DNA of 64,000 nucleotides from Clusia tigrina (GCA_920105625.2 OV050032.1:132107897-132171896), one strand, 5' to 3'; shown: positions 43,899 through 56,264, numbered from the stretch's first letter. Translations and numbers: made by a program. Notes: a model not told the origin generated them from the sequence alone.

Positions 43899-46835
43899 TT
43901 TATTTAGGTTACTTCAGCGTTGAAGAATTATTTGGCCAAACTTGGACAATTATAACGCCACCACCATAAAATTTGAAACTTAAGTTTTATATCCTTTAAA
44001 AAGTCGGTGAATATTTTGAAGGCGTGGTCTTCTTTAGCCTGGATTAAGGTTCTTAGAGAGTTGAATTGTATAAGTGCTGGGAAAGAATTTCTTGGCAAAT
44101 TGTATTTAGTACAATGAAAGATGATGTGTTCTGGGTCTTCAGGGCATTGGCAAACTTCACAGTTTCCGTCTTCAATTACTCTTAATGTCCTGATAGGATG
44201 CGGTTAATTTGCTTCTTTAGGATTCAAGTTCTTACTTTTTTTTAACCAAGGATTTTTCAAAATATCTGGAAACAGTTCTCCATATTTCGTGCCTTTTTCA
44301 GAAATTAGATTGACATATTCCCTTTTCCATTGTTGATGGATTTCATGCTGTATCTTGTTTATTGCATCTTGAAGTGGCCATGGGAAGTCAACTTCCTCAC
44401 CTTCATGACCTGCATTTTTAGCTTCTTTATCGACTCGCTCGGTGAGATTTATTCTGCTGTGACCTGGGATGAATATATAATGACTCAATAGTGCTATTTT
44501 TAATTTTTGATATTATTTGTGAGGCAATGAAATTATTGGAATTGTGGTTTAGGAGATTTAGTGCTCCACTTTTGCTATCTGTAAGTATGGCGAATTTTGT
44601 TTAGTTATTTTCAATTGCAAAGTCTACGGCTTTGTCAATGGCCAAGAGTTCCGCTGACATTGATGATCATTTCTTTTTAATGTAGAAACTTTTAGTAGAG
44701 TTGGAGTTTACATGTAGAAAAGCAGCCCCTGAGAGATCATCTTTGACGGAGCCATCAGTAAAAAATATTTCAAAATTATTTGAGCATTGATGACGGTCTC
44801 GTTCCCTTCATTTTTTTTTTTTTTTTGAGTCCCTTTGAAGAAGTCAAGATCACAATTTAATTTCTTTGTAGAAGGAAGTAGATGCTGGATGATACCAATG
44901 TCTGTGAAAATTGTTTTAAATTCTTTAAATATGCAACCATAACTTGATTTCAAGCGGTCATTGAGAAATAAAATATTGGTGATTGGAAGATTTAGTGCAA
45001 AGCATTTCGCTAACTCCTTTGCAGTGTTCACTTTTAATCTGAATTTTATCGGTAGTACGGCTGCCATATGATATAAGGTGTGAATGGGGGTTGAACAGAT
45101 AAGTCCCATACACCTTCTGAGGTTCGCGTTACAACAAGTTTGGAGTTTCTTCAATGCTGTTTTATTAATATTTGCAAAAGTAGATGTCGCATATTCTAGT
45201 TTAGCACGAGCAAAAGCTTTGTAAAGATATAATTGGTTGGATGCCAAATTTGCAACCGCTGAGTATGTTCAGAAAGTTGTATTTTTGATTTGTGGCTGAA
45301 ACTATTTGATTTACGTGTTCCGTTGCTTCATTATTCGATGTAATGTATTTGATTTTCTGTACTTGTTTGATGGTAATATTAGTTAGTTGAATGGCTATGT
45401 TTTTACTCCTATTGTTGAAGTGGATGATGTTGGATTTTTGAAAGTTGAAAGAAAGGTCAAGATTCTTACATAGTTGGGCGAAGGTTTGAATTTCGTCCTT
45501 TATAATATGTATAGTATTATTCACATTTTTGTGGTGTACAATGAAAAAGAAATCATCTGCAAATTTGAATATATTGCAGTTGTCATCAGTAATATGATGG
45601 AGAGATGCTGTATAAAGGTTGAAGAGAATGGGACTGAGCCTACTGCCTTGGCATACACCTTGATTTGTGTTTAGTGCGGCAGTTCCCAGGGTTAGCGTTC
45701 TATTTAAAAGAAAATCGCAGATCCAGTTGATTATTTTGTTATCAAAGTTCATATTATTGAGGATGTTACGAAGTTTGTAAATATTAACGCAATCGAAAGC
45801 TTTGCTAATATCTAAGCATATACCCAGCACTTTCGAGATTTTAAATGCATCACATTGTTTATGAGATCATTAATGCACATAGAAGTAGAGTGAAATTTTC
45901 TAAATGCGTAAGATCTTGCTGGGAGTAGGTTATTTTCATCAATATGACTGTCAATTTTAAGTTTCATTAGCCCTTCGGTAATTTTTAGAAAAGTTGGTAG
46001 GAGACTTATTGGTCTATAATTTTTAATATCTACAGGGTTCGAGTTCTTCTTGAGTATAGGTATGATTTTAATTATTCTCCATTCTTCTGGTATGTCGCCT
46101 TTTTCCCATATTTTTAGAATTACATTGAAGATATTAAGCTTTTGATCCATTGTTAGATGCTGAAGGATGTTGTAGGAGATTCCGCCCTACCCAGGGGCTG
46201 AATGTGGATTTTTTAAATTTAAAAATGTTTCGAACTGTTGGAATGTAGCTAGCGGAGTTGTTGAAGGAATGTTCAAGGTTGAAAGCTGGTTTGTTAGGGA
46301 TGTGGTGCTTGGTGGTTGGATAGAGATTTGTTGGAGGAATTCATAGCTCTGCTCCTTTGTGATGGAATTGCAAACTTTCTTCTCCTGTACATACTTTTTC
46401 ACTCTGTTGATCATACCCCACCAATCTTGTATTGAAGGAGGGTTGGACAGGTCTTCTATTAACGTTTTGAAATTTGTTCTTTTAATTTTCACTAAATGCC
46501 TGGTTAGAGCTTCCTGTGCATCATTACGTTGGATGCAGTCTTCGAATTTTTTTTGGTGTTATAATAATTAAGTCGGGTAGCATTGCGAATTCTGATAAGT
46601 CTTTCTGTTTCGGAATTCCACCACCTTTTTGGTATATATTTGTTAATTTTTAGTTTTAAAGTGTTTTTCTTAATTGTGTTTCTAATTAAATTTGAAATAT
46701 CAGAAATGTTATCTGAAAATTCAATGTTGGGTAGATCCTGTAGGAGTTTAGAAAAAATTAGTGCTGTGGTGCATCCTTTTGGACCAAATGTAATATCAAG
46801 CACTGAGCTAATATCCCGAATTTTATATGTTTGTT
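43891..46835 (-). mobile_element. I-like LINE with RNase H, 5'-truncated
   Basis: Minus strand. The poly(A) tail appears as the T-run 43891-43901; coding sequence runs from about 46815 to 43920. The 5' end stops at the C-terminus of the endonuclease and abuts the 163-bp tandem array at about 46850. It shows RT, RNase H and a C-terminal Cys-His region. Confidence 0.85.
43920..46815 (-). pseudogene. I-like LINE ORF2: RT and RNase H
   Basis: 5' to 3': linker PKRWWNSETERLIRIRNATR (46640); RT blocks FLNLKNPHSAPG, NYRPISLLPTFLKI, CLDISKAFDCVN, NQGVCQGSRLSPILFNL and the catalytic FKFADDFFFIV (45560). RNase H: FTDGSVKDDLSG (44755), MSAELLAIDKAVD, ILTDSKSGALN and the final IPGHSRINLTERVDKEAK, with all four acidic/His positions visible. 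C-terminal CEVCQCPEDPEHIIFHC finger (44155-44105). Frameshifts near 46185, 45825, 45235, 44700 and 44460 split the frame. It would have nicked and reverse-transcribed at the target. Confidence 0.85.
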
Positions 46836-46852
46836 ATATTTTTTGTTTCTTT

Positions 46853-47361
46853 CCCTCCGGAAAAGTCGGAAAATTGGAAAAATCGAAAATTGATTTTTTG
46901 TATGAAATTTTGTGTGAAATTATTCCTTAATGGCTTTCCAAATGAAAAAATAGAAAGTTCTTAGTGTAAAACATGGTAAATTGTGGAAAATGCGAAATGC
47001 GGAAAACTGGAAAATCTCTCCGGAAAAGTCAGAAAATTGGAAGAATCGAAAATTGATTTTTTGTATGAAATTTTGTGTGAAATTATTCCTTAATGGCTTT
47101 CCAAATGAAAAAATAGAAAGTTCTTAGTGTAAAACATGGAAAATTACGGAAAATGCAAAATGCGGAAAATTGGAAAATCTCTCCGGAAAAGTCGGAAAAT
47201 TGGAGAAATCGAAAATTGATTTTTTGTATGAAATTTTGTTGGAAATTATTCCTTAATGGCTTTCCAAATGAAAAAATAGAAAGTTCTTAGTGTAAAGCAC
47301 GGAAAATTGCGGAAAATGCGCAATGCGGAAAATTGTAAAATTGAAAATTGATTTTTTGTAT
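46853..47361. repeat. Tandem array, 163-bp unit (about 3.5 copies before the LTR insertion)
   Basis: Units start CTCCGGAAAAGTCGGAAAAT at about 46856, 47019 and 47182; a fourth, shortened unit starts near 47337. Each unit carries TTTTTTGTATGAAATTTTGT and CTTTCCAAATGAAAAAATAG. The array resumes after the LTR element at 51625-51696. Confidence 0.9.
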
Positions 47362-48271
47362 TGTGACGAGCAAAATTATTGACTAATTTTGCTCGCACAA
47401 TAATTCCCCAAAGCAATCGTCAAAGTCACTGCGAAAATGGACCGCAAGCATCACTCGCGTGCGAAGAAGTTTGAGTGCGTAACCAATCAGCTTGCGCGGC
47501 CCCATCAACGCTAAATATTAATTATTAGAATACCTTCGCACCAATAGAAACCACGGCGAAAGCGGGAGCGCATGAAATGCACAAAATAATAAACGTTGAT
47601 AAATCACATGCAAATAGTACCAACAACTACGCAAGCGGAATGTCAACAGCAGCATTGGCAAAGCCAAGCCAGCCGCTTGCGTAAGACAAGGAAAAGGAAT
47701 TGCATGTGAATTATACCAACTCGAATGCGCCGACAGACTTGGCGAACTCAAGCCAGCCGTTTGCAGTGATCGATAACAACAACAACACTGCAAGCAGACT
47801 TCAATTAATTCGTCGTTAATTACAACAACACGACTCGGTAGAATTTACCGAGTGCGTTAGCTCGGGAAATAGAACAACAACAACATGAGGAACGAATGAA
47901 AAGAAAAGGGACAACGACATAACAATCGCTGTGCAGACAAGTTGCGCGGACATCACACAAAGGAGAAACACACAAATAGTGTTCAAATGCTGGTAGATAA
48001 TTTAAATAATATTAACCACCAGCAGAAAGAAATCATGCGTACAACAACAACAACAGGGCGTGCAACAACAAAAACACTGCGTGCAACAGCAACAACGTGC
48101 CGCTGCAACTACTACGCGCTTGACAACAGCCGGACTTTTCCAGGAAGACGCTGAGGGTCGCCTAAGGTCAAGAGGAAAACACCAACAATGCCTTGGCCTT
48201 AGCAACAGGATACGGTAGTCGGAGAAACGGCCAGCGGAACTAGAAGAACAATTAGAGTGGCAACAGGAGGA

Positions 48272-48279
48272 TATAAAAG
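48272..48279 (+). promoter_or_regulatory. TATA box of the gag-only element, 5' LTR
   Basis: TATAAAAG, duplicated in the 3' LTR at 51125-51132. Transcription should start about 25-30 bp downstream, near 48305. Confidence 0.6.
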
Positions 48280-48766
48280 CGCCTGCACCCTGACATACGG
48301 TCTCTTTTTCCTGCTAAGACATCGCGCAAGTAAGTACTGCAGAAACGTTGCCGCATAGACGCCACGAGACTAGGAAATATTACCAACGGACACACACACA
48401 CACAAGCGCTGCATTTACTACGAGTGCTGGACTTTAATCCACTCTCATAATAAACCAGAGTTTGTTCGTCAGCGTTAGAAACGGTGGAAGTGGTTTGTCA
48501 ATCCACCACCGTTGAAACGAAAGACTAAAGGCACAGACCGAGACATTAAGAAGAACTGAGTTTGCTACGAACGCTGGGTTTTTCAATCCGCCTTCATAGA
48601 AAACCAGGACTTGCTTCTCAGAGTCAAACCGGTGGAAGTAGTTTTTCAATCCACCACCGTCGAGACTGGAGACAGGACGGCACAGCACCAAGTTCAGGAC
48701 CGGCCTTCATAAAGCCCATCATTTCTGTGTAATAACGTGTAAGCCTAGTGATAAGCATAAATATTA

Positions 48767-48772
48767 AATAAA
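48767..48772 (+). terminator. Polyadenylation signal in the 5' LTR
   Basis: AATAAA at 48767. The corresponding part of the 3' LTR, where it would be used, is deleted (equivalent to about 48697-48789). Confidence 0.55.
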
Positions 48773-48864
48773 GAAAACTGAAAATACAACGCCCGAGTAA
48801 TTTCCTGTAACGACCCCTGGAGCCGCTGAGTTTTTACCCCAGCTATAAATTTGAGTCGTTACAG

Positions 48865-48882
48865 TGGCGCCCGAGCAGGGAC
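48865..48882 (+). promoter_or_regulatory. Primer-binding site of the gag-only element
   Basis: TGGCGCCCGAGCAGGGAC, one base after the 5' LTR. It starts with TGG, complementary to a tRNA 3' CCA end; the sequence resembles lysine-tRNA-type sites. Confidence 0.75.
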
Positions 48883-48942
48883 TATAAAAACAAGGAAATC
48901 TAACGCCCAAGCTACGTTTGCCATAACCAACGTGGTGACAAG

Positions 48943-50082
48943 ATGGTGAAGACGGGTTGGGTTTATTCGCTGAGGAAAGATCAATTGGTGGCCTACTGCA
49001 CTGAGTTCAAGCAAGATACAACAGGAACAGTTGAAGAGCTCCGTAAGCGATTGGCGGAGTGGGTTGGCGGCACCGAATTGAGCCGGGATCAGCAGCTTCG
49101 AGTGGCTGAATTGCAGGCCTAGCACATGAGAAGCTTGTCCCCAGGTACAAAATTGACTTGCAGGACACCCCATGGCATCGAGCGGATAGAGGTTGCTAGT
49201 GAGTCGATAGACATAAGAAGGGATACGCTATCACCATGCAGGGGCGAACAACCCGGACCACTGCAGGACACCGTACAAAGTGTGGCGCCGGACTTTCCCC
49301 GGAGTGGAAACAGTCCATATTCAGTGGTCATTGATCACGTAAGAAAGTGGTCGATTAAGTTCGATGGTGGCCGTGACCCGCTGGCATTTCTTGAACGGGT
49401 GGAGGAGCTTTCGGAGGTGTATTGGCTCAACAGGAACATGCTGCCGCGTACCATGCCGGAACTCCTAAAGGATCGTGCGCTTCTATGGTATCGCAATAAC
49501 AATCGTTCCCGGACAGCATGGAGCATGTTCCGAAAGGATTTCCTAAAATTCTTCTTGCCTGCCAGATACCTGGAGAAGTTAGAGGATGAGATACGGCAAA
49601 GGCGTCAAAAACCACGGGAGACGTTTAAGGAATACGTTGTGGAAATACAAAATCTCATGCGGCATGCTGGGTACTCCGAAGCACAGAAACTGGAACGGAT
49701 CTTTCGGAATAGTTTGGAAGAGTACCAATGGTATGTACGTGTCAAAGATTTTGGGACTCTGGAGGAGCAGGTGGAGATGGCTGAGGATCTCGAGGGCCTA
49801 CGTGGTGATCGTGACACTCACCGAGTAACCCCTGTGCAATCGCGAGTCGAGCGTACACCACCACGTGGGACACGCCATCGACAAGTGGCACCAGTTACTC
49901 ATGCGGGAACAGAGGGACACATAGATGTACGCACAGCTTGCAGGCGCTGCGGTCAAGCGGGGCATTTTGAGCGACACTGCCGAAATACGCAATTGCTGTT
50001 TTGCTGGGAGTGCGGAAGGAGAAATATAAGAACAGTGGAAAGCTACAGGAATCGAAAGGGACTGATCTACCACAGGGCTTAG
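48943..50082 (+). pseudogene. Gag with an N-terminal SAP-like motif
   Basis: ATG 48943 (MVKTGWVYSLRKDQLVAYC). The first 40 residues (LRKDQLVAYCTEF ... TVEELRKRLAEWV) look like a SAP DNA-binding motif. An in-frame TAG at 49120-49122 follows; the frame then continues from ATG 49126 to TAG 50082. Capsid region: VRKWSIKFDGGRDPLAFLER, KDRALLWYRNNNRSRTAWSM and FKEYVVEIQNLMRHAGYS, typical of Ty3/gypsy and Arc-like Gag. Zinc knuckle CRRCGQAGHFERHC (about 49945), then a degenerate second one (CWECGRRN). Total about 379 codons. It could package its own RNA, with enzymes supplied by a related element (inference). Confidence 0.8.
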
Positions 50083-50220
50083 TAGCAGAAATTTTGCGTA
50101 AAGCTAAAGAGGCACAGGAGAACCCGGCACAAAGACGATTACGGTTTATGCCAGACGCGTACCGAGTAACCCTCTGCCAGGACGTAGTTAAAATTTCTCG
50201 TCGGTGAAGTTGGGAGGGCG

Positions 50221-51624
50221 TGTGACGAGCAAAATTATTGACTAATTTTGCTCGCACAATAATTCCCCAAAGCAATAGTCACTGCGAAAATGGACCGCAA
50301 GCATCACTCGCGTGCGAAGAAGTTTGAGTGCGTAACCAATCAGCTTGCGCGGCCCCATCAACGCTAAATATTAATTATTAGAATACCTTCGCACCAATAG
50401 AAACCACGGCGAAAGCGGGAGCGCATGAAATGCACAAAATAATAAACGTTGATAAATCACATGCAAATAGTACCAACAACTACGCAAGCGGAATGTCAAC
50501 AGCAGCATTGGCAAAGCCAAGCCAGCCGCTTGCGTAAGACAAGGAAAAGGAATTGCATGTGAATTATACCAACACGAATGCGCCGACAGACTTGGCGAAC
50601 TCAAGCCAGCCGTTTGCAGTGATCGATAACAACAACAACACTGCAAGCAGACTTCAATTAATTCGTCGTTAATTACAACAACACGACTCGGTAGAATTTA
50701 CCGAGTGCGTTAGCTCGGGAAATAGAACAACAACAACATGAGGAACGAATGAAAAGAAAAGGGACAACGACATAACAATCGCTGTGCAGACAAGTTGCGC
50801 GGACATCACACAAAGGAGAAACACACAAATAGTGTTCAAATGCTGGTAGATAATTTAAATAATATTAACCACCAGCAGAAAGAAATCATGCGTACAACAA
50901 CAACAACAGGGCGTGCAACAACAACAACACTGCGTGCAACAGCAACAACGTGCCGCTGCAACTACTACGCGCTTGACAACAGCCGGACTTTTCCAGGAAG
51001 ACGCTGAGGGTCGCCTAAGGTCAAGAGGAAAACACCAACAATGCCTTGGCCTTAGCAACAGGATACGGTAGTCGGAGAAACGGCCAGCGGAACTAGAAGA
51101 ACAATTAGAGTGGCAACAGGAGGATATAAAAGCGCCTGCACCCTGACATACGGTCTCTTTTTCCTGCTAAGACATCGCGCAAGTAAGTACTGCAGAAACG
51201 TTGCCGCATAGACGCCACGAGACTAGGAAATATTACCAACGGACACACACACACACAAGCGCTGCATTTACTACGAGTGCTGGACTTTAATCCACTCTCA
51301 TAATAAACCAGAGTTTGTTCATCAGCGTTAGAAACGGTGGAAGTGGTTTGTCAATCCACCACCGTTGAAACAAAAGACTAAAGGCACAGACCGAGACATT
51401 AAGAAGAACTGAGTTTGCTACGAACGCTGGGTTTTTCAATCCGCCTTCATAGAAAACCAGGACTTGCTTCTCAGAGTCAAACCGGTGGAAGTAGTTTTTC
51501 AATCCACCACCGTCGAGACTGGAGACAGGACGGCACAGCACCAAGTTCAATGCCCGAGTAATTTCCTGTAACGACCCCTGGAGCCGCTGAGTTTTTACCC
51601 CAGCTATAAATTTGAGTCGTTACA
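50221..51624 (+). repeat. 3' LTR of the gag-only element
   Basis: 1404 bp; 98 bp shorter than its partner through loss of about 92 bp near 51550 (with the polyadenylation signal) and 6 bp near 50276. A handful of substitutions otherwise. Confidence 0.92.
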
Positions 51625-51696
51625 GTATGAAATTTCGTGTGCAATTATTCATTAATGCCTTTCCAAATGAAAAAAATAGGAAGTTCTCAGTGTAAC
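51625..51696. repeat. Continuation of the 163-bp tandem array
   Basis: GTATGAAATTTCGTGTGCAA onward matches the array unit beyond the insertion point, ending near AGTGTAACG where Helitron 2 begins. Confidence 0.8.
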
Positions 51697-52152
51697 GAAA
51701 CGTCTTAAAAAACAACCGGTGTAATACACCTCATTGACTTCAATACCAAAATCAGATAAATGCCGTTATAAGTTGACTTAGACTTTGCGCAATTTGACAG
51801 GTGTTATTTTGGCATTGTCATTTTCTACAGTAAATGTGCTATTTTTCTTGCCGCAATTTATTCGAGTTTTGTGTATTATTAAACTGATTTCGGATTGTCG
51901 TAAATCAGGCATTATATCCATATACGGTAAAAGCATTACAATCAATTGAAATTCAGTGCAATATTTATCAAAACATTCATTCTTAAAGAAAATAATTTTG
52001 TGTGAAAAAAGTGAGTTTATCTAATTGGATTGCGAGCATTCATATAGAAACATTTATTCCGTAAGTTTGTATCTTTAAACATAATTTTCTTTTGAATTGG
52101 ATTAGTCAAAAACAACTTTATTGTTTTTTAGGGAGAGTTATTTGCTTGACTA

Positions 52153-54256
52153 ATGCCTCCTATTAGACGATCAAACCTTGGACGACGTACACGTCGTGCA
52201 ATAATTAGTCAGAATGTCCGTGATAATCAAACAGAAGACAGAAGTCCGTGCAGAACAAAATGAATGGAGACGAGCCCATATTGCACAGCTTCGCGCTGCA
52301 CAATCACCACTTGAATCGTGCTGCTTTTGGATACGATTCTGCAATCGCCTACAAAGACCTTCGCTGCGTTGATATTGGTTCATTGTCTGTCGTTTGCCAG
52401 CATTGCAATGCATTGGAGTTTCAATCGGAAACAACCGGCTTATGCTGCGCTGGTGGCAAGGTGAAATTGCCTGTTTTGCCTCCTCCGCCAGAGCCAATGT
52501 ATTCGCTTCTCTATGGAAATACAATTCAATCAAAACATTTCCTAGCGAATACACAAAAATATAATGGATGCTTTCAAATGACGTCATTTGGAGCCGAAGT
52601 TGTTGGTCAACCCGGCTATAATCCGAGTTATAAGGTAATGGCGTCTCATTATTATCAAAATCCACAATTCTTCTCATTCCTTTCGAAATTGATTCCTAAT
52701 ATTCAGATTCAAGGTCAAATTCATCATCGAGCGGGCGCTTTGTTACCAATCACCAAACGAAGATCATAAGTTTCTTCAGATCTATTTCGTTGGTAATTCG
52801 GCAATTGATCTAGATCAGCGTTGTGCAATTTTAACTGCAACTAAACGTGAAATTATTGACCAATTGCAAAATCTTCTGCATGAGCATAATGAGTTGGTTA
52901 GATTGTTCAAAACCGCATTGGAGACAATGCATTCTGACGACCACAAAATTATTATCAGACCAGACAAAAGACCCGCTGGAGGCCATGCAAGGCAATTCAA
53001 TGCTCCCACTATCAATGAAGTCGCAGTAGTGATTTTTGGAGAAAATGTGGAATCAATTGCAGCGCGTGTACGAGACTCATCGGTCATACGATGCACTTCA
53101 ATACCCTTTGATGTTCTGCGGTGGAGAGGATGGCTATCATTTCAATATAAAAATGGTCAATCCAACGACAGATTTGTTTACAAGTCATTAAATCTTTCTT
53201 ATTCTACAACTTAGTTACAATTCATATTTCAGGAGAAGAAATAAATAAGAAGGTCAGCTCTATAAATTTTTATGCGTTCCGATTTATCAATCGGGAAGAA
53301 ATTAACAATAATCTGTTGAGATATGGCCGGATGTTTCAACAGTTCTCCGTCGACATGTACGTCAAGGTCGAAACGGAGCGTCTCAATTTCCTTCGTTATA
53401 ATCAGTCAAAGTTACGATCAGACGAGTATATTCACTTGCGTGACGCCATCTCTACTGAAGGAGATGCGACCAACATCGGTAGTTTAACCATTCTGCCAGC
53501 TACTTATGTCGGAAGCCCGCGCCATATGCATGAGTACGCTCAAGACGCAATGACGTACGTGCGGAATTACGGACGACCGGATTTATTCATAACGCCCATA
53601 TTCATAACCCAGCCTCACCGTGCATGGAAAACGGAAACTGCACAAAGCGTTTTCCCCGTCCCTTGGTAGCTGACACAATCCGTGGAATGGACGGATATCC
53701 GTTGTATCGGCGTCGTTATCCAAGTGACAATGGCAGATCAATCGTGATGAAGGTGAAAGGAAACGATGTCGTCGTCGATAACCGCTGGATCGTTCCATAT
53801 TGTCCGCTTTTGTCGAAAACATTCTCAACGCACTGCAATGTTGAGTACTGCAACTCCATCAAATCCATAAAATACGTTTGAAAATATGTGAACAAAGGGA
53901 GCGACATGGCGGTCTTTGGTATTGCCGATCCAAATGCAAACGGCGAGGTGACGAAATTTCAAATTGGACGTTACGTGAGTTGCAACGAGGCAATTTGGCG
54001 GCTGTTTTCATTTCCGATACACGAACGTCACCCGACTGTCGTACATTTGGCAGTTCACTTGGAGAACGACCAGCGTGTCTACTTTACGGAAGCAAATGCA
54101 GCGCTAAGAGCAGAACGACCACCAGCGGCAACATTGACAAATTTCTTTTTGACATGCCAAAGCGATCCATTCGTAAGGACTTTACTCTATTCTGAAATGC
54201 CACGCTATTACATGGAACGCTGCATCGAAGAACTTCCAACGCCGGAAAAAAGGTGA
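52153..54256 (+). pseudogene. Helitron 2 Rep region without the HUH motif
   Basis: ATG 52153 (MPPIRRSNLGRRTRR). Cys block VVCQHCNALEFQSETTGLCC. Intron 1 52635-52706 (GTAATG...ATTCAG) is at the same codon as in Helitron 1. Intron 2 is expected at 53172-53232, but its donor reads AT instead of GT. After MHEYAQDAMTYVRNYGRPDLFIT the sequence jumps (about 53592) to NPASPCMENGNCTKRF, deleting the HUH motif and about 80 residues. The tyrosine motif is kept but broken by TGA (YV-stop-KYVNKG, 53879-53881). Further frameshifts near 52255, 52765, 53090 and 54250. Confidence 0.8.
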
Positions 54257-54350
54257 TACTGTTGCTGGCTTTGCTGATGTCTATTCGACTGATGCCCTCG
54301 GACGAATATACACAGTTCATCCACGACAAGACGAATGCTTCTATCTTCGC

Positions 54351-56264
54351 TTGGTTTTAGTGAACATCACAGGCCCCACATCCTTTGATTCCCTTCGTAC
54401 TGTGTATGGTGTGCTGTGCGCCACTTTCCGGGAGGCTTGCCAACGTTTGAATTTGCTCGAAAACGATACACATTGGGACTTAACGCTCGCCAATACAATT
54501 GTTTCTGCGCCAGCAAATCAAATTCGTACATTGTTAGCGATCATCATAGCCACATATCATCCATCGAACCCAACCGCATTGTTTGACAAATACAAGGACG
54601 ATATGGCTGACGAAATTTTTCACAGAGTTCGCACGGCAACTTTGAATTTCGATCTTGAAATTAACGAAGAGATACGCAACGAAGTTTTAGTTCTGGTCGA
54701 AGGCATGTGCTTGCTCATGTGCGGCAGTCTGCTGTCGACATTAGGATTGCCAGCGCCAAATCGTTCGATCCACGATGCATTCAATTCCGAATTGCAACGG
54801 GAGCAAGCCTATGATCGAGATGAGCTGGCCGAAAGAGTCCGAACAAATGTGGCACTATTGAATTCCGAGCAGAAGAACGTGTACGATTCGCCGATAAAGG
54901 TTGTTGACGATAGAACGGGAGGCATATACTTTCTCGATGCTCCCGCTGGGACAGGCAAGACATTCGTCATTTCGTTGATTCTGGCAACAATTCGGTCAAG
55001 ATCACAAATTGCGTTGGCTGTTGCATCTTCTGGCATTGCTGCCACATTGTTGGAAGGCGATCGAACTGCACATGCCGCTCTGAAGCTGCCGATGTATCTT
55101 CTCACAGTTGACAAGCCAACGTGCCCAATAACCAAGAAATCGGCGACAGGCAAATTGATGCCGGAGTGCAAAATCATCATTTGGGATGAATGCACGATGG
55201 CGCATAAACGAGCTTTGGAGGCAATTGACCGAACGATGAAGGATTTACGAGGTGACTTAAGACGATTTGGTGGGGCTTTGATATTGCTCTCCGGAAATTT
55301 TCCTCAAACACTTCCCGTCATCCCAAAATCTTCTGCTGCCGATGAACTTAACGCGTGCCTGAAATCGTCGTCTTTGTGGCGACATATCCAGAAGTTGCAA
55401 TTGACCACAAACATGAGAGTCGCGTTGCAGAACGACCCATCGGCTGCTGAATTCTCGAGACAACTCCTGGAGCTTGGCAACGGCCAAATTCCTGTTGATG
55501 TTTCGACTGGATTGATATCGTTCCCTGAAAATTTTTGTGAATTCACATCGTCCAAGGAGGAACTCATCAGCAAAGTGTTCCCCGGCACAAAATTACAAAT
55601 ATCTCGATTGGATTGGTGAACAGCAGCGAAGAATAAGGACGTCGATAGCTTAAAATTAATTATTCAAAGTCAAATCGCAGGACAACTGCATACGTACAAA
55701 TCTGTTGACTGCGTGACCGACGAAAATGAAGCGACCAACTACCCGACGGAATTTTTGAACTCGCTTGATGTACCAGGAACTCCGCCGCATAATTTACAGC
55801 TGAAGGTGGTATCGATCATAATCATGGTGCGCAATCTCAATCTTCCAAAATTGTGCAACGGTGCGCGGTTGTCCGTCGAAAAGCTAATGAACAATGTGAT
55901 TCAGGCGACAATCATCAAGGGCAAATTCAAAGGAGAGGAAGTCCTTATCCCACGAATTCCCATTTTTCCAGCTGACCTTCCATTCCAATTCAAGCGGATT
56001 CAGTTCCCAGTTCGATTCGCATTTGCGATGACAATCAATAAATCACAAGGCCAATCATTAGAAGTCTGTGGGATTAATCTCGAATTTCCCTGTTTTTCGT
56101 ACGGTCGGCTATACGTTGTTCGCGTGTTGGGAAACCGTCTTCGCTGTTTGTTTTTGCGCCGGAAAACAAATCGAAAAACATTGTTCATCAAATCGCTCTC
56201 TATTGATTCCATTCAAATAAATCACATTGAAAATTTAAATATTTGTGTTGTATTATTACTCTAG
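54351..56264 (+). pseudogene. Helitron 2 PIF1-type helicase
   Basis: A 5'-3' DNA helicase that unwinds during rolling-circle transposition. It is open from 54351 to 55616, then an in-frame TGA (55617-55619), then continues in the same frame to 56264. Walker A APAGTGKTF (54943-54969), the SSGIAATLLEGDRTAHAALKLP block, Walker B IIWDECTM, LSGNFPQTLPVIP and the late motif AMTINKSQGQSLEVCG (56020). A frameshift near 56115 replaces the final YVACSRVG-like end. This is the best preserved large coding region in the window and is actually the C-terminal half of a Rep-helicase. Confidence 0.85.

Larger units (their letters stand above)
47362..48863 (+). repeat. 5' LTR of the gag-only element
   Basis: 1502 bp. 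TATA box TATAAAAG at 48272-48279 followed by a CGCCTGCACCC stretch; AATAAA at 48767-48772. Contains long ACAACA-rich stretches and three related boxes ending in CCACCACCGT. Confidence 0.92.
47362..51624 (+). mobile_element. Gag-only LTR retrotransposon (TR-GAG-like)
   Basis: LTRs 47362-48863 and 50221-51624 (TGTGACGAGC...GTTACA). A 4-bp target duplication GTAT lies at 47358-47361 and 51625-51628, inside the tandem array. The internal part is only 1.36 kb: a primer-binding site TGGCGCCCGAGCAGGGAC at 48865, one gag frame, and a purine-rich tract GTTGGGAGGGCG before the 3' LTR. No protease, RT or integrase. The LTRs are nearly identical apart from two deletions in the right one, so insertion is recent. 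Confidence 0.9.

Noticed and set aside
46853..47361. CRISPR-like array
   Set aside because: The 163-bp units are whole tandem repeats without short repeats separated by unique spacers, and the context is an insect genome.
48002..51058. Minus-strand frames with Cys-rich proteins in the long LTRs (e.g. 48002-48205, 50855-51058)
   Set aside because: They read the reverse of ACAACA-rich LTR DNA; duplicated only because LTRs are duplicated.
54351..55619. Host PIF1 helicase gene
   Set aside because: The sequence is collinear with a Helitron Rep region upstream and ends at a Helitron hairpin; Helitron-type PIF1 is the simpler reading.
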